Counted from the stretch's first letter, positions 1 to 9,178 are shown. The stretch is 64,000 nucleotides of DNA from Fibrobacter sp. UWB13 (GCF_900177805.1 NZ_FXAX01000001.1:1178001-1242000), one strand, 5' to 3'. Program-made: numbers and translations. Notes: generated from the letters alone by a model not told the origin.

Positions 1-15
1 CAACTGAATCATTTG

Positions 16-588
16 CTATACCCTAACTTGTAAACCATCCAACATTTCCAGTGTACGTGCAACTGGTAACCCAACCACGTTGTAGTAGCAACCGTTGATA
101 GACTTGATCAAGCGCGCGCCATTCGTTTGAATGCCGTAGGCGCCAGCCTTATCCATCGGGTCCTTAGAATTTACATAATCTTTGAGCTCTTGTAAGGTGC
201 AGTTTCTGAAAAACACCTCTGTTTTCTCTTCGGAGGCGCTAAGGATTTCGCCGTTACGGGCAATGGCGACTCCAGTAATCACAAAATGACTACGATTGTT
301 TAGTTTGCTTAACATTTCAAGAGCGTTCGCTTCGGATTTCGGCTTGCCCAGCGGAACGTTATCCAAAAACACAAGCGTATCAAAGCCGAGCACATAAGCA
401 TCGCGTTCCTGGCGAGAAACAGACAAAGCCTTGATGCAGGCATTTTCACGCGGGAAATCGAGCGGATTTGAGCTTGCGGGCTTTTCATCTTCGCCCGAGA
501 CGACCACACGGAAGTTAACACCCAACTGTCTTAAAATTTCGGAACGGCGCGGCGAACCGCTTGCAAGTACAATTTCAGATTTAGTCAT
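16..588 (-). CDS. maf: Maf-family nucleoside triphosphate pyrophosphatase
   Basis: Maf proteins hydrolyse non-canonical or surplus NTPs (dTTP/UTP type) to the monophosphate and pyrophosphate in the cytoplasm. The 190-residue product has the N-terminal LASGSPRR loop (residues 8-15), the central DTLV segment (70-73) and a C-terminal DKAGAYGIQ motif (146-154) that is typical of the dTTP/UTP subgroup. I start it at the ATG at 588 because the conserved core begins six residues later. An ATG at 609 overlaps the lptD stop and would add seven residues. A longer frame to 810 lies inside lptD and is not family-like. It is the last gene of an lptD-maf pair. Function is secure at family level; substrate choice is inferred from the motif. 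Confidence 0.93.
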   Translation of the reverse strand: MTKSEIVLASGSPRRSEILRQLGVNFRVVVSGEDEKPASSNPLDFPRENACIKALSVSRQERDAYVLGFDTLVFLDNVPLGKPKSEANALEMLSKLNNRSHFVITGVAIARNGEILSASEEKTEVFFRNCTLQELKDYVNSKDPMDKAGAYGIQTNGARLIKSINGCYYNVVGLPVARTLEMLDGLQVRV

Positions 589-601
589 ATTATCCACAGC
601 A

Positions 602-3079
602 CTAGTCATAATTCTTTGTATCGGTGCTGCCGGCGTTGAGCTTGATATCGGGCAAGTCGCGGACATACACGGAGAAGCTCCAGCCTGCGGCAGGTCCCGT
701 CGGCGTCCATGTGAAATCGAGCTGCCAGCAATGCAACACACGTTTGAACGTGAATTCGTGCGAAACAAACTTGCCTTCGTTATAATCGTAACGGGTGCTA
801 TAAGAAACATCCCAGTTGACCGTCGGCTGGAATGTTGCCGAAATTCCCGTCGAATGAGATATGTTGTCCTTAAACAAATTCTTAGCCACGCGCGTACTGC
901 TGAACGAATAACGGTAATCCAAACTCAAAGACCACTTGAGCATTTCGTACTTTTCAAGTTGTGACGGAAGACCGCCATTAAACGTACCGCTCCAATGGAA
1001 ATTCTTAGAAAGCTCATAGCCCCAATACGTGAGTTCCGGGAACTTTACCTTGTTCGGATTCGAGTCGTACTTATGGTAGAAGCTATGACGCGTATTGATG
1101 GTAAACATGTAGTCCGGCAAAATTTGGAAACCAAACGACGAAGATATATCCGAGAAATTGAGCGAATCCGCCGCAAAGTTGTACGAGAAACTATGCCTTG
1201 TCGTGAGCAAGCGACGCGTGCCATACTGGTCTTCGACCGCTTTAGCCTTTTTCGTGGAATCGCCCGTTGTATCGACATGCCCAGCCACCTTGAGATACTT
1301 GATATCAAAGTCGTTGCTCAAGCTAAAGCCAATCGTCTGTTGCTTTTGCTGGTACGGATACTGTCCCAAATACGGATGCGGAGCAAACTTCTTGACCGTA
1401 TCAATTTCAGGCGCGTACGTGTAAGAAACACTCGGAGAAAGCACATGGCGAACACCCGTGAATCGTCCAATTTCAGGCACCCAGATACCATAAAGTTTCG
1501 TGTCGGCAGTCAAGCTGTAATTGTGATTGTACGCGACATTACCAAACGTTCCCTCGTCCGGATTAAAGCTCATATAACGTTTTCTCTTGTACAGAGAATC
1601 GTTCGGATTGCGCCAAGACGTACCCGTCCAATAGCCCGTAAAAGTCGCTCTCGGAGTAATGTTAATGACGTCAAAAAGTCGTCCAGAGTAATCCAACGTG
1701 TACGTACCCGTATAGCCCAAGTATTGTGCGGTCGTATCCTTGTTGAGCGTCGTATCACGTTCACGATGCGACTTGTAGTTAAAGCGGTTCGTAAAGCTGT
1801 AATTGAACTTTTCTAGGAACGACTGGAACGAGCCGTCCTCAGCAGCCACCTCGCCTTCTTCCAGCTCAAAATTGAAAAGGTTCCCGCTCATGCGGTACTG
1901 GATATCAGGCAAATCCCTTTCGAGCATGCCCGTCGTGAGGTTATGGCTCTGCGAAATCTTGACCGTCAAACTCTTGTTATTCCCGAACTTTCCGGAATAC
2001 GCCAACGATGCGTTTGCCTGCTGGTTCAAAATCGTACTAGCTTCTAGCGAGTTATCCTTACGAACGCTCTGCTTGCTCACAAAAGAACCCTGACCACTCA
2101 ACGTATGCTTGGCATCGGGAGTCAAGTTCTGGTTATGCGAGAACTGGATATCGTAATCGCTATTGGCAAAATCAAATTCATTGAGATAACTCGTGTACTT
2201 CAAGTACCCATCTAGCAAATAACGCTTCTTGTAACGGACCTCGCCCGTGAGCGTCGAACGTTCAAAACGAGCCTCGTCACCTTCAATAATGTCGGCAGCG
2301 ATAGTTGCATCCCAGTAATCGTTGGCAGCGTAATAGAAACCGATATTACGCATGTAATAGCCCTGCTTCTGGTCACCACCGAACTTAGGCGTCAAAAGAC
2401 CCGACTTACGCCCGCTCTTAAGCGGAGCCACAATCATCGGGAGAACCGCCACCGGCACATCGGCAATATTCAACACCACCGGTCTTGCAGTAATCGTTTC
2501 CTTGGGCTTTACCACCATGCGGCGGCCATAGAAGTAGAAATGCTGATGCGTCGTATCGTTACACGTACTGAAGTCACCACGAGCAATCTGGATTCGCGTA
2601 TCCGGCAAGCGACGGACTTCCATGCCGTTCAGCTGCTGGTTATCCTGGAACGTCGTCGCGTAATACACCTCGCCTATTTTGGACTTGAGGTTGTACTTGA
2701 GACGCATACCCGAAAGCGAGGGGTTCTTCGTTTCGCGGAGAATCGGGTTACCACTTGCGGCGAGAATCTGATTTTTCTGGTCCATCCAAATCGTATCTGA
2801 TTCCAGCGTTGCCGTGCGGTACTTGAGCTGAGCCGACTTGTTCAAGTTGAACGTCGAAGTTTCCACATCGTACACAAGATCGACCGCATGATATTCAATC
2901 GTATCCACCCCAGTCGTATCGTTCATCCAATCGACTTCAGTCGTGTCTTCGACAGGCTGCTCGCGTTCTTCAAGTTCAAAGCGGGTCATTTCCTCGCCGT
3001 AAGAGCAAGGAGCAAAGACCGCAGCGATAAACAATGCGATAACGGCCCACAGAACGCAATGGGTTTTGGATAAAATCAC
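602..3079 (-). CDS. lptD: LPS-assembly outer membrane protein LptD
   Basis: LptD is the outer membrane translocon that places lipopolysaccharide on the cell surface. The product (about 825 residues) has a signal peptide, an OstA-like beta-taco N-terminal region, and a long beta-barrel with the LptD core: VAVLPMIVAPLKSGRKSG followed by GLLTPKFG and aromatic barrel strands. The open frame extends to TTG 3130 and ATG 3127, but that extension reads through a hairpin plus T-tract (3093-3126) that looks like the terminator of the upstream PDZ gene. The GTG at 3079 gives a compact signal peptide (MILSKTHCVLWAV then a hydrophobic core) and is preferred, although its Shine-Dalgarno is weak. maf follows with slight overlap. 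No lptE was seen nearby. Confidence 0.9.
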   Translation of the reverse strand: MILSKTHCVLWAVIALFIAAVFAPCSYGEEMTRFELEEREQPVEDTTEVDWMNDTTGVDTIEYHAVDLVYDVETSTFNLNKSAQLKYRTATLESDTIWMDQKNQILAASGNPILRETKNPSLSGMRLKYNLKSKIGEVYYATTFQDNQQLNGMEVRRLPDTRIQIARGDFSTCNDTTHQHFYFYGRRMVVKPKETITARPVVLNIADVPVAVLPMIVAPLKSGRKSGLLTPKFGGDQKQGYYMRNIGFYYAANDYWDATIAADIIEGDEARFERSTLTGEVRYKKRYLLDGYLKYTSYLNEFDFANSDYDIQFSHNQNLTPDAKHTLSGQGSFVSKQSVRKDNSLEASTILNQQANASLAYSGKFGNNKSLTVKISQSHNLTTGMLERDLPDIQYRMSGNLFNFELEEGEVAAEDGSFQSFLEKFNYSFTNRFNYKSHRERDTTLNKDTTAQYLGYTGTYTLDYSGRLFDVINITPRATFTGYWTGTSWRNPNDSLYKRKRYMSFNPDEGTFGNVAYNHNYSLTADTKLYGIWVPEIGRFTGVRHVLSPSVSYTYAPEIDTVKKFAPHPYLGQYPYQQKQQTIGFSLSNDFDIKYLKVAGHVDTTGDSTKKAKAVEDQYGTRRLLTTRHSFSYNFAADSLNFSDISSSFGFQILPDYMFTINTRHSFYHKYDSNPNKVKFPELTYWGYELSKNFHWSGTFNGGLPSQLEKYEMLKWSLSLDYRYSFSSTRVAKNLFKDNISHSTGISATFQPTVNWDVSYSTRYDYNEGKFVSHEFTFKRVLHCWQLDFTWTPTGPAAGWSFSVYVRDLPDIKLNAGSTDTKNYD

Positions 3080-3092
3080 GGTTCCACAAGAT

Positions 3093-3126
3093 AGAAAAAA
3101 TGAACGCTCCAAATACGAAGCGTTCA
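3093..3126 (-). terminator. Rho-independent terminator after the PDZ gene
   Basis: An 8-bp perfect stem TGAACGCT / AGCGTTCA (3101-3108 and 3119-3126) with a 10-base loop is followed on the minus strand by a T-rich tract (3093-3100). It lies 55 bp past the PDZ gene stop and just before the preferred lptD start. Confidence 0.7.
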
Positions 3127-3180
3127 TCAAATTTTTTGTGTAAAGCAGAAACTAATACCGCATGCGAGAATCGCAGCGAA

Positions 3181-3990
3181 TTACTTCAGCACAGCGTTTG
3201 CACCGCTCACAGCGCCATTGTGGTCAATGGAAATAACATAGCGGCCGCTCGGCACCTGAGCACCATTCCAGTTAAGCGTATTCACGCCTGCAATAGCATT
3301 ATCGAGGTTCAGCGTTGCCACCTGTTCGCCATCAGCACTCATGATCGTAACCGTTGCGCGGCCCGGAGACTTGAGCGTAAATGCGATAGCCTTGCGGTTG
3401 AAGAAGCGGAGGCTTGCATCACCCGTGCGGACTGGAGTCGTCTTGGTAAACTTCGGAGCAGTCTTTGCCTTTTCCACATAAATTCCGTTAACATCAGCAG
3501 AAGCGACAGCAACATCGTTCTTGATGAGGTTGCCACGGCTAAGCACTGCAACGAGCTGCTTGTCGTTTTCGGTAGCGCTAGCAAACGTTTCAAGTTCCTG
3601 AGCGTTCACGCGTTCCTTGTCGCCATACCAGCTCTTGACAGCCTTGTTATCCAAGTCCTTCACCGTAATCTGAGCGCGACGAATCACGGCAGAATAGGTT
3701 TCGCCATTGCTCGTGTAGGTAATTTCGAGCGGCTTGTTGACCTGACCGCGAAGCTTAGACTTCGAAAATTCGATATCCTGACCCTTGAGGCTCACACCGT
3801 CAACAGAGGTAATCACGTCGCCAGCACGGAGATTGGTCTCAGCAGCAGGCGTACCCGGAATAACTTCTGCCACGTGAACACCTTCGCGCACCTGGTAAAT
3901 GGTGATGCCGACGCCACCAAAGGATTCGTCAGCCATAAGCGGAGCAGTCATCATTGCAGCAATCAAAGAAGCCTTAACGAAAGAATTCAT
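3181..3990 (-). CDS. Exported PDZ-domain protein with C-terminal FlgD-like sorting-type domain
   Basis: The 269-residue product has a signal peptide (residues 1-20, ending APLMA), one PDZ domain (about 26-105; GVHVAEVIPGTPAAETNLRAGD is the carboxylate-loop region), a middle linker, and a C-terminal domain (about 195-265) of the FlgD-like Ig type with the pattern 'NGAQVPSGRYVISID'. It has no protease domain, so it is not a DegP or CtpA enzyme. The start is supported by a strong AAGGAGA ribosome site seven bases upstream. The C-terminal domain resembles those that direct or decorate secreted proteins in type IX-secreting bacteria. That role here is inference, and the partner of the PDZ domain is unknown. 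Confidence 0.82.
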   Translation of the reverse strand: MNSFVKASLIAAMMTAPLMADESFGGVGITIYQVREGVHVAEVIPGTPAAETNLRAGDVITSVDGVSLKGQDIEFSKSKLRGQVNKPLEITYTSNGETYSAVIRRAQITVKDLDNKAVKSWYGDKERVNAQELETFASATENDKQLVAVLSRGNLIKNDVAVASADVNGIYVEKAKTAPKFTKTTPVRTGDASLRFFNRKAIAFTLKSPGRATVTIMSADGEQVATLNLDNAIAGVNTLNWNGAQVPSGRYVISIDHNGAVSGANAVLK

Positions 3991-4252
3991 AATATTCTCC
4001 TTAAATTTTTACTTCACTAATATACATTAAATTTTTGCTATTTCAAGCGACATACACTAGAAATATGAGCCCCAAAGGACGTTAAAGGAGGGGAAATTGC
4101 TAGAACATGTCGATTACATTGCAAACCAAGTCTAATTATTCACAACCTCACTGGAAGCCTCTTCTTTAGAAGCTATCCAAAAAACTTTTTTCACTTTACA
4201 TTTCCCCCTCATAACGCGATATTATTATTAGAATAGAAATAAGGAGTTTTTT
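3991..4252. other. Intergenic region between divergent PDZ gene and DraG gene
   Basis: 262 bp of AT-rich DNA holding two divergent promoters. A TATATTAG box (minus strand, near 4018-4025) precedes the PDZ gene. A perfect-looking AAAGGAGG at 4084-4091 is followed only by a 12-codon TTG-started frame ending near 4131, for which I see no further support. No RNA gene was seen. Confidence 0.5.
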
Positions 4253-5074
4253 ATGATTGGAGCAATCATCGGCGATACCGTCGGTTCCATTTACGAATTT
4301 GAAAACTACAAAGCTAAGGATTTCGAGTTGTTCCCGGACGGGGTCTCGCCCACGGACGATAGTATTCTCTCGTTTGCAACGGCAGACTGGATTATGCGCG
4401 GGGGCGAAGCGTGGAAGTATTACGTCGCTTACGCGAGCAAGTACGAATGCCCGGTCGGTGGTTACGGAGGCGGATTTACGCAATATGTCGCTCGAGCCCG
4501 TCGCGACGGCTTTGGCACGCCTTACAACAGCTGCGGTAACGGTTCCGCCATGCGCATTTCGCCTGTAGGCTGGGCGTTCAATACCAAAGAAGAGGTGCTT
4601 GCGAAGGCTAAAGAATCTGCCGAATGCACGCACAATCATCCCGAGGGGATCAAGGGGGCGCAGGCAACGGCACTTGCGATTTTCATGGCACGCATGGGCG
4701 CCAGCAAGGACGAAATCAAGATGGCAATCGAGAGCGATTTCGGCTACGATCTGAATTTCACGCTTGACAAGTTGCGTCCAGAATACAGCTGGAACTACCC
4801 GGGAGCGGCACTTTGCCAGGGTACGGTTCCGCAAGCAATCCGCTGCGTTTTGGAAGCTACCGATTACGAAGATGCCATTAGAAACGCAGTATCCATTGGT
4901 GGCGATAGCGATACTCTCGCCTGCATTGCGGGAGGCATTGCAGAACCGGTATTCGGCATCCCGAAAAAGATCTACACGGTCGGCATGAACATTCTCAAAT
5001 ACTACTTCCCGGAACCGCACAAGTTGGTAACGGAATTCGAGAAGAAGTACGGGAATCGCGTGCTAGAAAAATAA
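4253..5074 (+). CDS. ADP-ribosylglycohydrolase (DraG/ARH family)
   Basis: DraG/ARH enzymes remove ADP-ribose from proteins or small acceptors using two magnesium ions. The 273-residue protein is a stand-alone family domain with metal-binding motifs at both ends: PTDDS (33-37) and GGDSDTLAC (216-224), plus the N-terminal GxxxGDTxGSxYE segment. The start has an AAGGAG ribosome site 7 bases upstream. No ADP-ribosyltransferase (DraT or toxin type) is encoded nearby, so this is probably a general de-ADP-ribosylation or O-acetyl-ADP-ribose hydrolase. It converges on the next gene with only three bases between the stop codons and no visible terminator. Confidence 0.9.
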   Translation: MIGAIIGDTVGSIYEFENYKAKDFELFPDGVSPTDDSILSFATADWIMRGGEAWKYYVAYASKYECPVGGYGGGFTQYVARARRDGFGTPYNSCGNGSAMRISPVGWAFNTKEEVLAKAKESAECTHNHPEGIKGAQATALAIFMARMGASKDEIKMAIESDFGYDLNFTLDKLRPEYSWNYPGAALCQGTVPQAIRCVLEATDYEDAIRNAVSIGGDSDTLACIAGGIAEPVFGIPKKIYTVGMNILKYYFPEPHKLVTEFEKKYGNRVLEK

Positions 5075-5077
5075 AAA

Positions 5078-6190
5078 TTATTCCGTCAATTCGCGGGCTT
5101 CTTCATTAGAGGGGCGGTCGTCTTCGTAATCCTTGATGGTCTTGTCGCCCGGCACAACGATAAGTCCAAGAGTTACCGGCTCGCCCTTCAAATTGATGTA
5201 GGCTTCCAGGTAAAGCGTGGTCGAGAGACGAATCAGGCGCAAATCCATCATGGTTCCGCCCTTGTGAATGCTCATCGGATCGCGATTGAAGAAGAGGAAC
5301 TTCTTGTTGATGTATTCAAAGCGGTCTTTTTCGTAGTTGATGGACCATTCTGTATCGCCGTCATTTTCCTGACGGTAGATGCAACGGTCGTTATCGATAT
5401 CGCATTCGAAGCTTGCGCTTTCCTGGTAGCGCTTGTTCCATTCGCGGCTAAAGGCACAGGACTGCACGCGGGAACCGCCATTGCGCTGTTTGTTCAGCTG
5501 GTCGTTGATGACCACGTAGTCCATCTTCATCTTCTTGACTTGATTGTAGACATTCATGAGGATGATGTAAGCTTCGATATCCTTCGGGCATTTGCCAGTA
5601 AGATTCACGTCTTCGTGAGCCTTGAGAAGGGTCTGCTGCAAATCGATATCGATCGCATCCGGAATTTCGCTCTTCTTGATTCTGTCAAGAGTTTCTTTAG
5701 GCGGCACGTGGATAATCTTGTCGCCTTTCTTAATGGCGTAGCCAAGCTGGTCGCGCACGTAATCCAAGCACTGTTGCACGTGAATGTGGACCGTATTGGA
5801 ACCTGCAGAAACGAAGTCCGCGCCGATGCGCACGTTCCATTCGTCAGCGGTATTTTTCGCCGCCTTGTCGAGTTCGCAGAACGGTTCTTCGCGGGTACCA
5901 TCCACAAAAATCAAGTTCACGTGAAGCTTTGTTACGAGGGATTCTTCTTTGTTGATGGCGCTACCCAAGCTCCAGAAATTCGGATTCAGGCGAAGCACTT
6001 CGGCAAAAGCCTTGTCGCCATCGAATGCCGGCAAGAGCGAATCGTTACGGGCGTTTTTCTCTTGCAAAAGTTCGGAATAAGACGTTTTGACGTCCATGTT
6101 GTCGAACGAATTACGGGCAACGGCAGAGAATGCAGACGTCGCCAAGAACGAACAGGCTAAAGCTACAGAAACGCGCAACATTGAAAACAT
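5078..6190 (-). CDS. Exported protein of unknown function
   Basis: The 370-residue product carries a signal peptide (about residues 1-22, ending SAFSA) without a lipobox and is otherwise soluble-looking. Cysteines are present in the middle (QQCLDYV, GKCPKD) and later half (QSCAF, FECDIDNDRCIY), compatible with periplasmic disulfides. I do not recognise a family. It begins 10 bp after znuB with a strong GGAGAGGG ribosome site, so the two are probably co-transcribed. This hints at, but does not show, a role linked to metal uptake. Confidence 0.8.
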   Translation of the reverse strand: MFSMLRVSVALACSFLATSAFSAVARNSFDNMDVKTSYSELLQEKNARNDSLLPAFDGDKAFAEVLRLNPNFWSLGSAINKEESLVTKLHVNLIFVDGTREEPFCELDKAAKNTADEWNVRIGADFVSAGSNTVHIHVQQCLDYVRDQLGYAIKKGDKIIHVPPKETLDRIKKSEIPDAIDIDLQQTLLKAHEDVNLTGKCPKDIEAYIILMNVYNQVKKMKMDYVVINDQLNKQRNGGSRVQSCAFSREWNKRYQESASFECDIDNDRCIYRQENDGDTEWSINYEKDRFEYINKKFLFFNRDPMSIHKGGTMMDLRLIRLSTTLYLEAYINLKGEPVTLGLIVVPGDKTIKDYEDDRPSNEEARELTE

Positions 6191-6200
6191 TTTCCCTCTC

Positions 6201-7007
6201 CTATTTTTTCACAATCTTTTTAACGGCAAAGTTGAGCAAGTACAAGATGACGCCACCTGCGATAATCGTAGGTCCAACGACAAAGTTCAACTGGCATGCG
6301 ACTAAAAGTCCAAGCACCACAAGTACAAGCGAAACCAGAACCGAAATAACCATCATCTGGAGTAAATTTTTGGCATAGCATTCCGCGATGTAAGCGGGAA
6401 TCGTGAGGAGCGCAATCACGAGAATCATGCCCACCGCCTGCACGGCAATCACGACCGTGAGCGCAATTAGCGCAATCAAAAGCATGTAGTAATTCAGCAC
6501 AGGGATGCCGCGGACGCGAGCAAACTCAGGATCGTATGAAATCGAAAGGAAATTGCGGAAGCAAACCGAAACAGCGCCCAAGATGAACACGAGCAACGCC
6601 CCCATCCACCAGAGAAGTTCTGTCGGCACGGTCAAAAGGCTACCGAACAAGAAACTCATCATTTCGCCACTGTAACCAGGCGTCAAATCCGTTAAAATCA
6701 CGCCAAGTGCCATGCCTGCCGCCCAAATAATTCCGATAAACGTATCGGCATGTTTGCGGTCGCGCCACGTGAGCGCACCCATGAGCATCGCACAGGCAAG
6801 CGCAAAACCAAGCGAGCCAAGCATCGGCGAAAAACCGATAAAGCAAGCCAGCCCCACCCCACCAAACGAGGCATGCGCCACGCCACCCGAAAGAGCCGTC
6901 AAGCGGTTCACCACGACATACGTTCCCATAACGCCACAAGCAATGGCAACAAGCACCGCTGCGATGAGGGCGTTCTGCATAAAATCCATGGAAAGTAAGT
7001 CGAACAT
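6201..7007 (-). CDS. znuB: Metal ABC transporter permease (ABC-3 / ZnuB family)
   Basis: A 268-residue integral membrane protein of the zinc/manganese uptake permease family. It shows about eight hydrophobic segments and family hallmarks such as the early GTYVVVNRLTALSGGVAHASFGG segment region (residues about 28-50) and ALLTIPAYIAE near 200. The usual partners, ATPase ZnuC and binding protein ZnuA, are not beside it. The gene upstream is an unrelated HAD phosphatase and the one downstream is an unknown exported protein. A COG0523 zinc-type GTPase and a Fur-family gene sit at 59-61 kb. Zinc is therefore the likeliest substrate, by inference. A heptad repeat array lies directly upstream. Confidence 0.85.
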   Translation of the reverse strand: MFDLLSMDFMQNALIAAVLVAIACGVMGTYVVVNRLTALSGGVAHASFGGVGLACFIGFSPMLGSLGFALACAMLMGALTWRDRKHADTFIGIIWAAGMALGVILTDLTPGYSGEMMSFLFGSLLTVPTELLWWMGALLVFILGAVSVCFRNFLSISYDPEFARVRGIPVLNYYMLLIALIALTVVIAVQAVGMILVIALLTIPAYIAECYAKNLLQMMVISVLVSLVLVVLGLLVACQLNFVVGPTIIAGGVILYLLNFAVKKIVKK

Positions 7008-7020
7008 ATTTTTAGCTTTT

Positions 7021-7120
7021 GGTTATTAGTTATTGGTTATTAGTCAATAGACTTTTGTTTAATAATCGCGTCCAAGGCGTCTTATAAAAACTAAAGACCA
7101 ATGACTATTGACTAAAGACC
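7021..7120. repeat. Heptad tandem-repeat element with inverted arms
   Basis: The left arm (7021-7052) repeats RGTTATT/AGTCAAT with an exact 7-bp period. The right arm (7091-7120) is AAAGACC, AATGACT, ATTGACT, AAAGACC, which is the same kind of unit in inverse orientation. A short core contains AATCGCG. It fills the HAD-znuB gap. Confidence 0.75.
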
Positions 7121-7124
7121 TCTG

Positions 7125-7823
7125 TTATAGATTCGTAATTAACTTCTCCCGTAAATTTAGTAAATGCGGGATATGAAAATCCACCCAACCAGGCGCTTGA
7201 ATGTTCGGATTCACAAGAACAGTCGTCCAGCCACGTTCATGAGCGGGTTCCAAATTGCGTAACGAATCTTCGAGCAGCACAATTTGCGACTTTTCTGACG
7301 ATTCTTGAGCCAAAACGCCCCGCGCCACAAGCCATTTTTCAATTTTATCATATGCGCTCACGTGAGGCTTGCCTTCCCAATCCATGAGCTTGAGGTCAAA
7401 AACATCCTCAATCGCAGAATCGAGCTGCATGTGCGCCATGCCCGCGCGGCTCCAATCCCCACGCCCATTCGTAAACACAAAGCGATGCCCTACAAGCGAC
7501 TTCAGGAGTTCGAGCTTTTCAGGCGCGACCTTCGGGTAAATGAGGTATTCGGGTTCATGGATAAAGTCAAAAAAATCGTCCGGATGAGTACCGTTCATCG
7601 CCATGAGTCCCGAAAGCGTCGTGCCAAAGCGGTGCAGATAATCCTTGCGGATTTCCGTAGCGCTTTCAAACGTCCCGCCCACGGTCTTTTGGACAAATTC
7701 AGCAATGCGATGATCGAGCGAATTTAATACAAAGCGTTCCTCTTCGCCGTAAAGCGTCAAGTCATAATCGAACAGCCAAATTTTCGAAGCATCGTTCTTG
7801 ATGCCGATATCCAGCGCACTCAC
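7125..7823 (-). CDS. HAD-superfamily pyrimidine 5'-nucleotidase-like phosphatase
   Basis: The product (232 residues) has the HAD nucleophile motif DYDLT (19-23), motif II around VFTNGRGDWS, and the C-terminal LEDSLRNLEPAHERGW motif, matching the SDT1-like pyrimidine 5'-nucleotidase subfamily. Such enzymes dephosphorylate UMP/CMP or similar phosphomonoesters. The open frame reaches back to 7886 inside dgt. The GTG at 7823 is preferred because it lies 13 bp after the dgt stop, has AAGAGGT upstream, and puts motif I at the usual distance from the start. Its position behind thyA and dgt supports a nucleotide-pool role. Confidence 0.83.
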   Translation of the reverse strand: MSALDIGIKNDASKIWLFDYDLTLYGEEERFVLNSLDHRIAEFVQKTVGGTFESATEIRKDYLHRFGTTLSGLMAMNGTHPDDFFDFIHEPEYLIYPKVAPEKLELLKSLVGHRFVFTNGRGDWSRAGMAHMQLDSAIEDVFDLKLMDWEGKPHVSAYDKIEKWLVARGVLAQESSEKSQIVLLEDSLRNLEPAHERGWTTVLVNPNIQAPGWVDFHIPHLLNLREKLITNL

Positions 7824-7836
7824 GGAGCAAGACCTC

Positions 7837-9144
7837 TTAGTAGCCCATCGCAAGCCCGCCAATTTGACGAGCAAGGTATGTGGCATAATTGTCCGTCATG
7901 CCGCTCACAAAGTCGAGCACCTGGTGGTAAGCTTCGGCGGTCGTTACGCTCTGACCAATTTTGGCTTGCCCAATCAAGCGCACAATGCGGTTTGCGCGGT
8001 ACGAATTGCGGTCGTTCTGGCGATAATCGTAAACACCGTTGATAAACGCATCGAGCACGGTGCTGAGCGTCGTATAGCTACCGACTTCAAGTTCCGTCTT
8101 ACGGCGGTCGGGGTAAATGCGTTCTACGCCCAAGCGCTTTGCAATGCGGATGCCTTCCATCGTATCGGAACGGGAAAGGTCAATCAAATGCTTGTCGAGC
8201 GTCCCTTCCATGATGCGGTCGTAATGCTTTACAAAGAGCACCGCCACGTCATCAATCAAATTCTGAATAGCACGCCCGCGAATGCTACTGAGGAAGTCTC
8301 TGAAGTTCTGGCCGTTTTCTTCGAACTCGCGGTCGATATCGACTTCCGGGCCGCACAAGAAACTGAACATGTTGCGCACATCGCCAAACGTCAAAATGCC
8401 AAGTTCAATCGCATCTTCAACGTCAAGGATGGAATAGCAAATATCGTCTGCAGCTTCCATCAAGTACACAAGCGGATGACGCGCCCACACGCCATTGCCA
8501 ATTTCCGGGATTCCAAGAATTTCAGCCGTTTCGCGGTAGAGTTCTGCTTCGGTGCGGAACAAGCTCGTCGGGCAACCGTAATACGCAAGTCGCGGGTACT
8601 TGATCATCGAACCGATTGTCGCATACGTGAGTCGCATACCGCCATCAAGGAAGTGGTATTCGAGCTTACTCAAAATGCGATGGCCTTGAGCGTTACCGTC
8701 AAAGTTTTCGAAGTCTGCAATTTCCTTGTCACTCAGTTCAGACATCGGTGCGGAATGGCGATTTTTGCGGAACCATTCGCGGATAGCGGCTTCACCCGCA
8801 TGACCAAACGGCGGGTTACCAATATCGTGAGCGAGGCATGCCGACTGCACAATCGTACCGAACTGGTATTCGTTCACGTACTTCGGCAAATGCTTTTTAA
8901 TCAGGTGATACACCGTAATCGCGAGGCTACGGCCCACACTCGAAACTTCGAGGCTGTGCGTGAGGCGGCTGTGAACGTGGTCATTCACCGAGAACGGGTG
9001 AACTTGAGTCTTGCGGCCTAAGCGACGAAATGCGGTAGAAAAAACGATGCGGTCGTAATCGCGATGGAAGTCAGAACGGTTCGGGTCCGGATCGGCCGGG
9101 TGACCGTAACGCGTTGCAGAAAGAAGCGTATCCCATTGTAGCAT
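7837..9144 (-). CDS. dgt: Deoxyguanosinetriphosphate triphosphohydrolase-like protein
   Basis: dGTPases of the HD superfamily cleave dNTPs to the deoxynucleoside plus triphosphate. The 435-residue protein has the metal ligands in SRLTHSLEV (His63), LAHDIGNPPFGHAGE (His106-Asp107) and a later YLMEAADDICYSILDVEDA segment. The N-terminal FHRDYDRIVFSTAFRRLGRKTQV block is diagnostic. There is no Shine-Dalgarno. A TATATTTG box ends five bases before the ATG, suggesting a leaderless mRNA. It sits between a metallophosphatase and a HAD nucleotidase in a nucleotide-metabolism run. Confidence 0.95.
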   Translation of the reverse strand: MLQWDTLLSATRYGHPADPDPNRSDFHRDYDRIVFSTAFRRLGRKTQVHPFSVNDHVHSRLTHSLEVSSVGRSLAITVYHLIKKHLPKYVNEYQFGTIVQSACLAHDIGNPPFGHAGEAAIREWFRKNRHSAPMSELSDKEIADFENFDGNAQGHRILSKLEYHFLDGGMRLTYATIGSMIKYPRLAYYGCPTSLFRTEAELYRETAEILGIPEIGNGVWARHPLVYLMEAADDICYSILDVEDAIELGILTFGDVRNMFSFLCGPEVDIDREFEENGQNFRDFLSSIRGRAIQNLIDDVAVLFVKHYDRIMEGTLDKHLIDLSRSDTMEGIRIAKRLGVERIYPDRRKTELEVGSYTTLSTVLDAFINGVYDYRQNDRNSYRANRIVRLIGQAKIGQSVTTAEAYHQVLDFVSGMTDNYATYLARQIGGLAMGY

Positions 9145-9149
9145 ATTAT

Positions 9150-9157
9150 CAAATATA
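9150..9157 (-). promoter_or_regulatory. TATATTTG promoter box of dgt (leaderless arrangement)
   Basis: TATATTTG reads on the minus strand and is followed by ATAAT and the dgt ATG. If this is the -10 region, transcription would start at or next to the start codon. Confidence 0.5.
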
Positions 9158-9178
9158 GAAATAGCGTCTTCGACGCAG

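Noticed and set aside
4084-4131. Short TTG-started peptide after a perfect AAAGGAGG
   Set aside because: Only 12 codons, no regulatory amino acid run, no hairpin that would suggest an attenuator; chance cannot be excluded.
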